Assembly (NCBI GenBank): GCA_964415885.1
Contig: CAYQCE010000053.1
Location: forward strand, 1 to 25,910
Reading direction: 5' to 3'
Source: CAYQCE01 sp964415885
Lineage (GTDB): Bacteria > Zixibacteria > MSB-5A5 > JAABVY01 > JAHJOQ01
DNA length: 25,910 bases
Position 1 is the first letter of the stretch. Each line of letters begins with the position of its first letter. Below are positions 7,102-15,200 of the stretch, piece after piece. The notes below the pieces were generated by a model, which was not told where the DNA came from, did no database searches, and worked only from the letters and a program-made list of their open reading frames with translations. The position numbers and the translations under genes were made by a program.

Positions 7102-8175
7102 TTACTGCTTCTTATCGAGGCGACTCATTATGTTGTCGGCGATGTCTCTGTATGCTGACACGACAGGATTATCGCCGTCCTGAGAGAAGATAGAATCGCC
7201 GACATCCGATGCCTTGCGGATCTCCGCATTCAACGGGATTTCCCCGAAGAACTCGGCGCCGATTCGTTTTGCGAGTAATCTCCCGCCTTCTTTCCCGAAA
7301 ATATAGTCTTTGGTATTGTCCGGGAGAAGGTAATACGACATATTCTCGATAACTCCGAGAACGTGCAGATTGGTCTTTTCCGCGAGTGCTGCAACTCTGC
7401 TGGCGACATTAGCTGCAGCCGGCTGAGGAGTTGTCACAACAATCATCTCGGACTGCGGGAGAGTCTGCGCGATTGTGATCGTAACATCACCGGTACCCGG
7501 AGGAAGATCCATTAACAGTATATCCGGAGTGTCCCAGACGACATCGGTGATAAATTGAGTTATTGTCTTGTGGATCAGCGGGCCGCGCCAGATCACCGGA
7601 GCGTCTTCCGGCACGAAGAAGCCCATCGAGACGACCTTTATTCCCTCTTTGTCCGCAGGGATTATCATCTCCTCCACTATATTCGGAGCCTGTGTGACAC
7701 CGAGCATTCTTGGAATGGAGAATCCGTACACGTCGGCATCGAGGAGTCCGACCTTGAGACCTTTCTCAGAAAATGCGCGCGCCAGGTTGGCGGTCACGGT
7801 CGACTTGCCGACTCCCCCCTTGCCCGAGCAGATGGCGACCACATGCTTTGCGATTTTGCTCGTGTCCGGCTGTTCTTTCTCGCCGCCACCACCGCCGGTG
7901 ACTTTCTTGCGCACCTCACCGCGCTCCTGGGGAGTCATTGTCGTGAAATGAACATTGATCTTGCTGATGTCTTTGATCTCATTGAGCTCACGAGTTATGT
8001 CTGCGCTTATACGGTTTTTCATCGGACAGCCCGGTACGGTGAGTTTGATTGTGATATCTGCCGTGCTGTTGCTGAGCTCGATCTTGTCAACCATTCCGAG
8101 TTCGACGAGGGACTTATGTAGTTCCGGGTCGTCTACATTCTTCAATGCTTCGAGTATCTGTTCTTCAGTTGCCAT
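7102..8175 (-). CDS. mrp: Mrp/ApbC/NBP35-type Fe-S carrier P-loop ATPase
   Basis: A 357-residue cytoplasmic protein of the Mrp family, which carries and delivers Fe-S clusters. Residues 1-90 form a MIP18/DUF59 domain (VDDPELHKSLVELGMVDKI and VPGCP). A Gly-rich linker (94-98) leads to the ParA-like ATPase with deviant Walker A GKGGVGKST (118-126), DADVYG (146-151) and MDLPPGTGD (222-230). The C-terminal loop ENMSYYLLPDNTKDYIFG (277-294) lacks the CxxC that most Mrp proteins have there; the only cysteines are Cys50 and Cys116. From memory, Bacteroidetes Mrp proteins also lack it. The start overlaps the Rrf2 gene by 11 nt, with AGGTGG as ribosome-binding site inside that gene's end, so translation is probably coupled. 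Confidence 0.92.
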   Translation of the reverse strand: MATEEQILEALKNVDDPELHKSLVELGMVDKIELSNSTADITIKLTVPGCPMKNRISADITRELNEIKDISKINVHFTTMTPQERGEVRKKVTGGGGGEKEQPDTSKIAKHVVAICSGKGGVGKSTVTANLARAFSEKGLKVGLLDADVYGFSIPRMLGVTQAPNIVEEMIIPADKEGIKVVSMGFFVPEDAPVIWRGPLIHKTITQFITDVVWDTPDILLMDLPPGTGDVTITIAQTLPQSEMIVVTTPQPAAANVASRVAALAEKTNLHVLGVIENMSYYLLPDNTKDYIFGKEGGRLLAKRIGAEFFGEIPLNAEIRKASDVGDSIFSQDGDNPVVSAYRDIADNIMSRLDKKQ

Positions 8176-8590
8176 TATCCACCTCGATTAGATTGCCGTT
8201 CCCGCTTATGATGTCGTGCAGGGTAGTAGAATTGAGAACGTTCTCCACAGCTCCCTGTATCTGCCTCCAGATCGGCTTGATAGTACAGCAGTTTTCGAGT
8301 TGACACGTTGTGGGTCCAACCAGGCATTCGTACGCCACTATGGGGCCTTGCACCGCTTCTACGACCGATCTGAATGTGATTCGCTTCGGGTCGACATTCA
8401 GACGGATTCCTCCCCCAAAACCACGTGATGTACGTATGAGACCGGACTTCGCCAGATCACTAAGGATGTGTGGAAGGAACTTCGGCGGAATCTTCTGCAC
8501 TCTCGCAATGTCGTTCGACTTCATCGAGCCGTCTGTCTTCGCAAGCTCGGTAAGAGCTCTGATCGCGTATTCAGTTCTGTTTGAGATCAT
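8165..8590 (-). CDS. Rrf2-family transcriptional regulator, probable Fe-S sensor
   Basis: A 141-residue winged-helix protein of the Rrf2 family (IscR, NsrR, RirA, CymR). The N-terminus MISNRTEYAIRAL and the DNA-reading region KFLPHILSDLAKSGLI...SRGFGGG (37-61) are typical. Cysteines at 89, 96, 101 and 102 lie where IscR and NsrR hold the three Cys ligands of their cluster, so an Fe-S or nitric-oxide sensing role is plausible. The 11-nt overlap with mrp, an Fe-S carrier, supports a link to Fe-S homeostasis. No strong Shine-Dalgarno precedes the ATG at 8590. A TTGACA-type promoter lies about 40 bp upstream. The ligand and targets cannot be read from sequence. Confidence 0.9.
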   Translation of the reverse strand: MISNRTEYAIRALTELAKTDGSMKSNDIARVQKIPPKFLPHILSDLAKSGLIRTSRGFGGGIRLNVDPKRITFRSVVEAVQGPIVAYECLVGPTTCQLENCCTIKPIWRQIQGAVENVLNSTTLHDIISGNGNLIEVDNGN

Positions 8591-8632
8591 AAAGTATATA
8601 TTCCAATCTACTATCCCATATTTATTCGCAGA

Positions 8633-8660
8633 AAGATAACCTCGCGTTTGAAAATGTCAA
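8633..8660 (-). promoter_or_regulatory. Promoter of the Rrf2-mrp operon
   Basis: On the minus strand a perfect TTGACA (8660-8655) and TATCTT (8638-8633) are 16 bp apart. Initiation near 8626 would leave a leader of about 35 nt before the Rrf2 start codon. It overlaps a plus-strand promoter candidate at 8648-8677. Confidence 0.6.
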
Positions 8661-8677
8661 GCGAATCCCTCTATAAT
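8648..8677 (+). promoter_or_regulatory. Divergent plus-strand promoter candidate
   Basis: TTGAAA (8648-8653) and a perfect TATAAT (8672-8677) are 18 bp apart. It points away from Rrf2 and into the 3' end of the Lon-like gene, so it would make an antisense RNA. It shares bases with the Rrf2 promoter on the other strand. No convincing plus-strand gene follows. Confidence 0.4.
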
Positions 8678-8756
8678 ACGCATCTGTGCCTGTTAACATT
8701 CAATGAGTAGCGAAACTGGCGGTGTTGGATCGGGAGGGCTGTATCTGCTGGTGTGT

Positions 8757-10406
8757 CTATTGTGCGTCTGCTTTGTTGTTTCCGGCGAGTACATCGAGGC
8801 TCGGATCGAGATTGCGGTTCGGAACAATGATCTTGAGGAGCGAATCTTCGAGCGCTTCGGAGACGGTATCCACGAACATGAACTCGACATCCTCGGCAAC
8901 CTCACGTGGAAGGAATGATACGTCTCTGCGATTGAGAGATGACAGGTAGATGCGGTCAATTCCGGCTCTATGAGCTGCGAGTACCTTCTCTTCGACGTAC
9001 TCGACCGGCAGTATTTTGCCCCTGAGAGTCAACTCTCCGCAGAAGGCATACCGCTGGTGGACAGGCATTTCAGAGAAAAGCGAGACGAGCGCTGTTATAG
9101 TGGCGAGACCGAGGGAGCGGGCATCGACCGCTGCTATACCCGGAGGAAAGTGGACATGTACGTCGCTTGTGTCGACTTTCTCCCGTGAGAGCTCGAGATC
9201 ATCGATATGCGAGAGCATGAATGATATTGCCTGTTCGACGAGTTCGTGCAGTGATGAATGCTCGGCACCGGTGACTCTCACCCTGCCGATTCCGGCCATG
9301 CGGTTGGCCTCCACGAAAAGGACCGATCCGCCTGTCGTGCCGTAAATCAGCGCTGACGCAATCCCGACTTCCGGGTGACGGCCCACTATTTCCGGCCGTA
9401 TAGTTGGGGGACCGAGAAGAGCCGGCACGTCATCCCGGGCAAGCGAGAATCGTCTGACCCCCAATTCGAGCTTCTCCCTCACGAGTTTGCTGCAGAACCG
9501 CCCCAGAACTCTGTCCAGTTGATGAACCCCCGATTCGAAGGTGTATCCCTCGATTACAGCACGCAGGATTTCGTCGCTGAAACTGCGGCTGGTCAGGGCC
9601 AGACCGGTCCCGTGCAACTTTTTCGGTATTATGAAGCGTCTCGCTATCTCTTCTTTGGTCTTGTTCATATAGCCCGGAAACGAGATGATCTCGCATGATT
9701 CCGGTATCTCGGGAGGCAGATGATGCGCGGCGTGAGTGGTTATGAACAGCATCGCGCGTGACAGGTCGAACTCGATGTTTATATAACGATCGTAAAACGA
9801 GCGTCTCTTTGTCGAACTAACGAGGCTTATGAGTGGCGCAATAATCCGGCTGTGAGAGCCATCGCCGAACAGGCGTGTGCTATCGATCAAAATCACCGGG
9901 TCGGACGTTTCGCATTCTGCCAGGGCACGAATGAGAGCACCGGGACGATTCCCGATCTCCCGTCTCCATTCTCCCTTCAGGTCATCTTCGGACAGAAGCG
10001 CATTGCAGTTCAGCTCGATGAATTCCCGGCCGAGCGCCTCGGCCATCGCCGTTACGAGAGTTCTCTTGCCCGTTCCGCTCGATCCTGTCAGGCAGATCGA
10101 CGGAATACACGTCTCCGAATCTGCAGCCGCACTCGAGAAGATTTCGAGAAGCCGGTTTTTTGCCTTTTCGAGCCCGATTACTTTCTCCTCAAGTATCAGC
10201 CTGGCCTCGGCAAGGTCTACGGTTCTATCGACGCATTTCGCCCACGGCAGAGCCAGAATCCAGCTGATGTAGCTGCAGACTATACTGTATTCGTTTGATG
10301 CAGGGGAGGCGGTGGAGAGACGAGATAGCTCCGCCTCGATCGTTTCATGCACGCGAATCGGCAGAGACGCATTCTTGAGCTTCTCTCTGAGTATCTCTTT
10401 CCGCAT
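8757..10406 (-). CDS. Lon-like protein with intact protease dyad and degenerate AAA+ domain
   Basis: A 549-residue protein that aligns with Lon from its central helical region to the C-terminus but lacks the N-terminal substrate-binding domain of full-length Lon (about 780 residues). Residues 1-90 match the helical linker (YISWILALPW, GLEKAKNRLLEI). In the AAA+ domain, Walker A is GSSGTGKRT (108-116) with Arg115 where Thr/Ser is required. Walker B is VILIDS (171-176) with Ser176 where Glu is expected. The sensor-1 Asn and Arg-finger positions (around 223-237) and the sensor-2 Arg (His295) are also replaced. The protease domain keeps Ser431 (in VDARSLG, where Lon has DGPSAG) and Lys474 (in VEEKVLAAHR). 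Their spacing of 43 equals that of E. coli Ser679 and Lys722. ATP-independent proteolysis or a regulatory role is inferred. AGGAG precedes the ATG at 11 nt. Confidence 0.85.
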   Translation of the reverse strand: MRKEILREKLKNASLPIRVHETIEAELSRLSTASPASNEYSIVCSYISWILALPWAKCVDRTVDLAEARLILEEKVIGLEKAKNRLLEIFSSAAADSETCIPSICLTGSSGTGKRTLVTAMAEALGREFIELNCNALLSEDDLKGEWRREIGNRPGALIRALAECETSDPVILIDSTRLFGDGSHSRIIAPLISLVSSTKRRSFYDRYINIEFDLSRAMLFITTHAAHHLPPEIPESCEIISFPGYMNKTKEEIARRFIIPKKLHGTGLALTSRSFSDEILRAVIEGYTFESGVHQLDRVLGRFCSKLVREKLELGVRRFSLARDDVPALLGPPTIRPEIVGRHPEVGIASALIYGTTGGSVLFVEANRMAGIGRVRVTGAEHSSLHELVEQAISFMLSHIDDLELSREKVDTSDVHVHFPPGIAAVDARSLGLATITALVSLFSEMPVHQRYAFCGELTLRGKILPVEYVEEKVLAAHRAGIDRIYLSSLNRRDVSFLPREVAEDVEFMFVDTVSEALEDSLLKIIVPNRNLDPSLDVLAGNNKADAQ

Positions 10407-10531
10407 GTTACTGTTCGCTCCTGCGCACTACCTGCAAGCTATCCACCAGATGGTCCTCTATTCTATCCTTCGACAAGTATTAGCTCGAGCTTAAAGACAG
10501 CAGCCGTGAGTAAGTTGAATGGAAGGGGCCG

Positions 10532-11053
10532 TCAACTCAGGATTCCGGGCACCTGGAAGAATAGATGCACGCCGTCACCGTCTGCCGGCTTCACTTTCAT
10601 AACCGTACGGCGTTTCAGGTTGACATATTCAAGCCTCTCGGCGGCTGACTGATAGAGTTCCATTGTGGAGTTTACGGCGAGAATAAGATCTTTGAGTGTG
10701 TTGATGTTGTAGGCGAATTGACTCCATGATCCAGATGTCTTTATCTCGGGAGTCGGTATTTCGCCCGTATCATACTTCAATCGCAGGTTCATCTCCGAGC
10801 GCTCGTTCTTGTTTCGGGACGCTTTCTCGAGGAGGTCTGTCGGTACCTGGAAACTGAGGATGAACCCTGAGGAATCGCCTATAGGGATCGCCGAAACGGG
10901 TACATTCGCAATGATCCCTGCCGAGTCGGCAATATCGGCGTTCCGCTGGATAATATAGCGGACTGTGTCCGCGATCTCACGGAGATCATCAACGGAGTTG
11001 ACGAGGTAACGAATCGTCTTCGTTTCGATTTTTGTGTCAGCTCGATCAGTCAT
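10532..11053 (-). CDS. Hypothetical protein, 173 residues
   Basis: I do not recognise this protein. It starts MTDRADTKIETK and has no signal peptide or membrane segment, so it is probably cytoplasmic. It appears mixed alpha/beta: a helix around VDDLREIADTVRYIIQRNADI (18-38), strands near SGFILSFQVPTDLL, a helix around LKDLILAVNSTMELYQSAAERL and a terminal strand VHLFFQVPGIL. Two segments share an FQVP motif, near residues 68-71 and 167-170, which hints at an internal repeat. It has no cysteines. It lies 125 bp upstream of the Lon-like gene on the same strand, so cotranscription is possible. No good Shine-Dalgarno precedes the ATG at 11053. Confidence 0.7.
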   Translation of the reverse strand: MTDRADTKIETKTIRYLVNSVDDLREIADTVRYIIQRNADIADSAGIIANVPVSAIPIGDSSGFILSFQVPTDLLEKASRNKNERSEMNLRLKYDTGEIPTPEIKTSGSWSQFAYNINTLKDLILAVNSTMELYQSAAERLEYVNLKRRTVMKVKPADGDGVHLFFQVPGILS

Positions 11054-11177
11054 GGTGTACTGCTGTATTTATCGGCACCTGAACGCAGATTCTTGAGACA
11101 GAGAAGCGTTCCGAGCTGACTTGGAGGTACGTATTTGAAACAGCCTCGCGGGAGAAAGCTATCTGCCGGCTGGACCC

Positions 11178-11213
11178 AAAACACAACCGCCCCCGTCTTT
11201 CGACGGAGGCGGT
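11178..11213 (-). terminator. Intrinsic terminator of the giant-protein/PorV operon
   Basis: A 12-bp stem with one mismatch, ACCGCCCCCGTC (11186-11197) and GACGGAGGCGGT (11202-11213), closes on a 4-nt loop. On the minus strand it is followed by TGTGTTTT (11185-11178). It begins 27 nt beyond the PorV-like stop codon. Strong GC stem plus T-rich tail make this the clearest terminator in the window. Confidence 0.88.
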
Positions 11214-11239
11214 CATACTCGAAAAGACAAGCCTGAGGC

Positions 11240-12142
11240 TTACCAGTTCAGCGAGAGGCTGACCCTGTGGTTTTCACCGAAAACATCGCTCTGCTCACTG
11301 ATGTAGGCATAGTCGATGCTGTAGCGGTTCATAATGGTGAGGCCTGCGCCGATGGTGAACTCACCGTCGTTCACGCCGCCTCTTACAGCCGCCCAGTACT
11401 CCTCGGCGAACATGTAAGCGTATTCCGCACCGGTTCTGAGCACGAGCTCAGACTTGTTCTGATTCTTCTCGATATCGACAGGGATAGTGAATCCCTCGAC
11501 CGGCATCACAGCACCGCCGATACGGAAGGTGGCGGGGATTTCGTCACCGCCGATTTTCGTACCGAGATCCTGAGCTGTAACACCGAGATGGACCATGTCG
11601 TTGATCGCATACTTCACGCCGGCATCGAATCCAACGCCCGTGCTGGAATAGTCATCCTGAGCATCGGCTTTGGAATAGACGACCTTGAAGTTGAAGCCAA
11701 CCTGGAAGTCTTCCATCTGATTCCCGTATGAGAACAGGAACACATGATCGTTCCAGTCGAAGGAATTGGTCTGCTGACCACTTCCGTCATAGCCCATAAG
11801 GTCTGATGTTCCGGAGTTCAACCAGGAGAACCCGATGGCACCGAAGTCGAACTTACCGGCAACAGCCAGGTAGTTGTATTTACGATCCTCTGACATGTTA
11901 GCAGCAATCATGCTGGCGACCGAGACTTTCTCGATCTGAGAGAGGGCTGCCGGATTCCAGTACCCGGCAGTCGCATCATTCGCCACTGCAACCTGAGCGC
12001 CGCCCATCGCGAGAGCGCGGGCACCTACGCCCATACGGAGCATCGGCAGAGCGTGGTTGAAGTCATTCGCAATGGCAATCTGCGAGTAACCCACAACCAG
12101 CATGAAGAGTGCCAAACCGATTGCTAAGATCTTTTTTGACAT
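11240..12142 (-). CDS. PorV/PorQ-family outer-membrane protein
   Basis: A roughly 300-residue secreted beta-barrel protein. It starts with a signal peptide (MSKKILAIGLALFMLVVGYSQIAIA). Next comes the family hallmark PMLRMGVGARALAMGGAQVAVANDATAGYWNPAALS, in which the GARALAMGGA...D..A.YWNPA pattern is typical of PorV/PorQ and UPF0164 proteins. The rest is alternating amphipathic strands ending in VSLSLNW, an aromatic C-terminal barrel signal. In Bacteroidetes, PorV is the FadL-like shuttle that takes type IX cargo from the translocon to the attachment complex. Here it follows a giant secreted protein with a CTD-like tail by about 70 bp. The ATG at 12142 and an in-frame TTG at 12148 are both possible starts after GAGGAGAAGAG. 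Confidence 0.88.
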   Translation of the reverse strand: MSKKILAIGLALFMLVVGYSQIAIANDFNHALPMLRMGVGARALAMGGAQVAVANDATAGYWNPAALSQIEKVSVASMIAANMSEDRKYNYLAVAGKFDFGAIGFSWLNSGTSDLMGYDGSGQQTNSFDWNDHVFLFSYGNQMEDFQVGFNFKVVYSKADAQDDYSSTGVGFDAGVKYAINDMVHLGVTAQDLGTKIGGDEIPATFRIGGAVMPVEGFTIPVDIEKNQNKSELVLRTGAEYAYMFAEEYWAAVRGGVNDGEFTIGAGLTIMNRYSIDYAYISEQSDVFGENHRVSLSLNW

Positions 12143-12174
12143 ATTCAACTCTTCTCCTCTATGTTGCTTCGATC

Positions 12175-12198
12175 GGTCCGGGGCATGTGCCCCGGACC
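12175..12198. repeat. Perfect GC-rich hairpin between the giant gene and PorV
   Basis: GGTCCGGGGC (12175-12184) and GCCCCGGACC (12189-12198) are perfect complements around ATGT. It lies 14 nt after the real stop of the giant gene and about 15 nt before the PorV ribosome-binding site. No T-run follows on the minus strand. It is a strong candidate for an mRNA-stabilising or attenuating structure that sets the ratio of the two proteins. Confidence 0.75.
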
Positions 12199-12211
12199 AA
12201 CCAGTGAGTTA

Positions 12212-15200
12212 CTATCTATCAACAACAGCGATCTTCACCACTTTGTGTCTGCCGTCGCTTGCTTCACAGTATGCGAAGTAGACACCATTTGCGACTNNNN
12301 NNNNNNNNNNNNNNNNNNNNNNNNNNNNNNNNNNNNNNNNNNNNNNNNNNNNNNNNNNNNNNNNNNNNNNNNNNNNNNNNNNNNNNNNNNNNNNNNCGTG
12401 CCCTTGGTCGGGCAGTACTCGAGTACGCCCGTGGTAGCGTCGAAGGAAACGCGCTCCTCATCAATGATGAGCATGCCGTCCTCATACACCTCCACTCTAT
12501 CGAGAGGTCCGCCGTCATCCTCGACGTGGATTCTGACCGGACAATCGGTCGGAAGCACGTCAGGATCGGTCTCGCCCTCAACGTGGAATGACGGTCCGTC
12601 GTAGTCGACGGTGAGCATCTGGATCCACGGTTCGGCCTTGTTCATGACACAGTCATGGATGCCGTCGTGGGCCAGATAGAACTCTGTCCAGTAGCCATAG
12701 TATGAGTAGACGCCCGTTGGATCATCGAAATCAGACGTCTCACCATCATAAATGGCAACCGTGACGTAACGCTCATCCTGGAGGTTGAACGAAGTAGTGA
12801 TCTGAACTGTCGTATCGTCTACCATGTAGTACTGGACCTGCTCGCCAGTGAACGACTGCCAGAACTGAGGTATGTCGTCCTGGTTCGGGCGACCGGCACT
12901 GGTGTCGGTCGTGCTCCAGACTACAACATCCACCCAGACGCTATCCCAGTCGACGCCGGCCAGGTCATCACTAATGTAGAACGTGATGGTCGGATCCTTG
13001 GCAACGTAGTAGTTGTCCATACGGACCCGCGGCTTGGTGCAGTCAACTGTGAAGTCCCAGGTGAACTCCTCGTAGTTGTTCTGGTTGTTCTTGGCAGCGA
13101 TCCAGAGTGTGTGATCACCGCACGGCAGAGGCGGAATCGCGCCGCTCAGAGCCTGGCTTCCGTTACCACCTTTCATGGGCGATGCCGGACCGTCTTCGTA
13201 GCCGCCGGTTCTCCATATCTTCAGGAGCTCACCGACGTTGTCGTATTCGACGTTCCAGAACTCGGCATCCGAGCCGGTCTCATGTACCCAGTCGCCGTCC
13301 AACTTGATCTTGAACTCACTTCCGTCAATGCCGGAGTATTCATCCGAGACCTTGAAGACGAACATCGGGTAGTCGGATACGGGCCTCGGGCCGACGTAGT
13401 CGTTGCAGTACGGGTACGCATCACGGAACGTGATGTCGATCGGACCCGGCTGCGCGTTACGGTCGATTCTGACAACCGCGTAGATGCCGTAGAGGCAATC
13501 GGTCGAGAACTCAACAGTGTGGTTCTCGGTGTCGAAGCCGTCATCACCCGGCAGATAGTAGATACCCGAGGTCAGCCAGGAACCCTGTGACGGATCCCAG
13601 CGAACGACGAGCAGCGAATCCTCGGGCAGATCGACGGTAGCATCGTACGTCATCATTACCTGAGCGTACTTGCTGTTGTTGAAGCAGTCGTCGTCGATCT
13701 CTGAGGATTCCCATCTGCCGATGTAGTTCGCGTAGCCGTCCTGATTGCCGACCGGTACCCAGTGATCCTGGGCGGTTCCGGAGTTCGGCAGCCAGGTTTC
13801 GAGAATCACGAACCTGCCTGAACCGGCACCTTCCGGAATTCTCACGGTGACACTGTTGTCAGCGGAGTAAACCGTGCCGTTGGTGCCGTAGTCGTTCCAG
13901 TACTCGAACGCGTTGAACCAGGTGCTTGAGATACCATCCGGGACACCAACGAGGATCATGGCTGTTCCGCCCGCTCCGACATTGGTGAAGTCGAATGAAC
14001 CGTGCCACCAGGTATTGGGATCGAGGAACTGATCGGGATCGATCTCCTCGTAGCTGGTCGAAGTACCGGTCTTGTAGATGGCCAGAATACCCGGCTCTGT
14101 CGTGCCGGCATTGACTCTGACAACGCCGTTGAACACGCCGTTCTGGTAGTTCTTCCAGCCTGCAACCGACTGAATCGAGCCCTCATCCCAGGTAATGACG
14201 CCGGAGGCGACCGTACCCTGGAATATCAGCGCTTCAGCATCGTTGGCATTGCCGGAACCGTCGACGGCTCTCATACGGAAGTCGTACGTACCGTCATCGA
14301 GTGATGTGGCAACAAACGGAGCCCACCAGAAGGTGGTCGAGCCGATCTGATCGCCCTGCGGGAGACCGATCCACTCGGCTGCTCCATCCGCTCTGTACTC
14401 GAAATGCACTCTGTCGACATCGCTGTTTGTGGACCAGTCACGACCGTAGATACGCTCGTTATAGTAGCCCACGATCGATGTCGTCGGAGCAGTCTGATCT
14501 GAAATGTGACCGTAGACACGGGCACTGTCTTTCAGACCAACGCCGTCCCAAACATGGTACCAGATGGAATAGCCACCGGTTGAGAGAGCGGCGATATTGA
14601 ACTGCAGCGCCTGCGTGACATTGAGCACTGTCGGATCGAAGGTCATCTCCTTGTGGAGAACCCGCTCGTTCGTGACACTGTCTCTGAACTCGACGCCGAT
14701 CTTGGCGACACCGGAGTTCACCATCGCGCCTGCGCCATTAGTGCTGTTATCGTCTTCGAAATAACCCTCGATGTCGATCACCGTCTGGCCTGTCAGATCG
14801 AGCCACGGGTCGCCGGTGTTCTCGACGTCCTGACCTGCAACCACGGTGTTCTCGACGTCCTGACCGGCGATCTGGGTCGGAACGACATTCGGGATTGTCT
14901 TATCAGCATACACGACCTTCCAGTCGGTGTACGCCGTGCGTCCGGACATCGTGGTTACTACCGCTCTCGTGTGATAGAAGCCATCGGAGACAGAAGTATC
15001 TGCCCAGAGAGCCTCGAACGGCGGGTAGGAATCGGTGTTCCAGGTTGTCCAGGAAGCGCTGGTAACAGGCTTGTACTGGAACTGAACCATCTGTGTCGGG
15101 ACGTCATCGTTGGTAACTGTAGCGCCAAAGGTCGATGTGAGACCAACGAACGACGAATCGGCCGGAGCGTTCCAGGCGATTGTCGGCAGAGCATTGCCAA

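Noticed and set aside
7092..7117. CGATAAG/CTTATCG inverted repeat over the mrp stop as a terminator
   Set aside because: The loop is 12 nt, the stem is AT-rich and no T-run follows on the minus strand.
8175..8183. TTATCCACC at the start of mrp as a DnaA box
   Set aside because: It coincides with the mrp ribosome-binding site and start (GGTGGATAATG), which explains the sequence.
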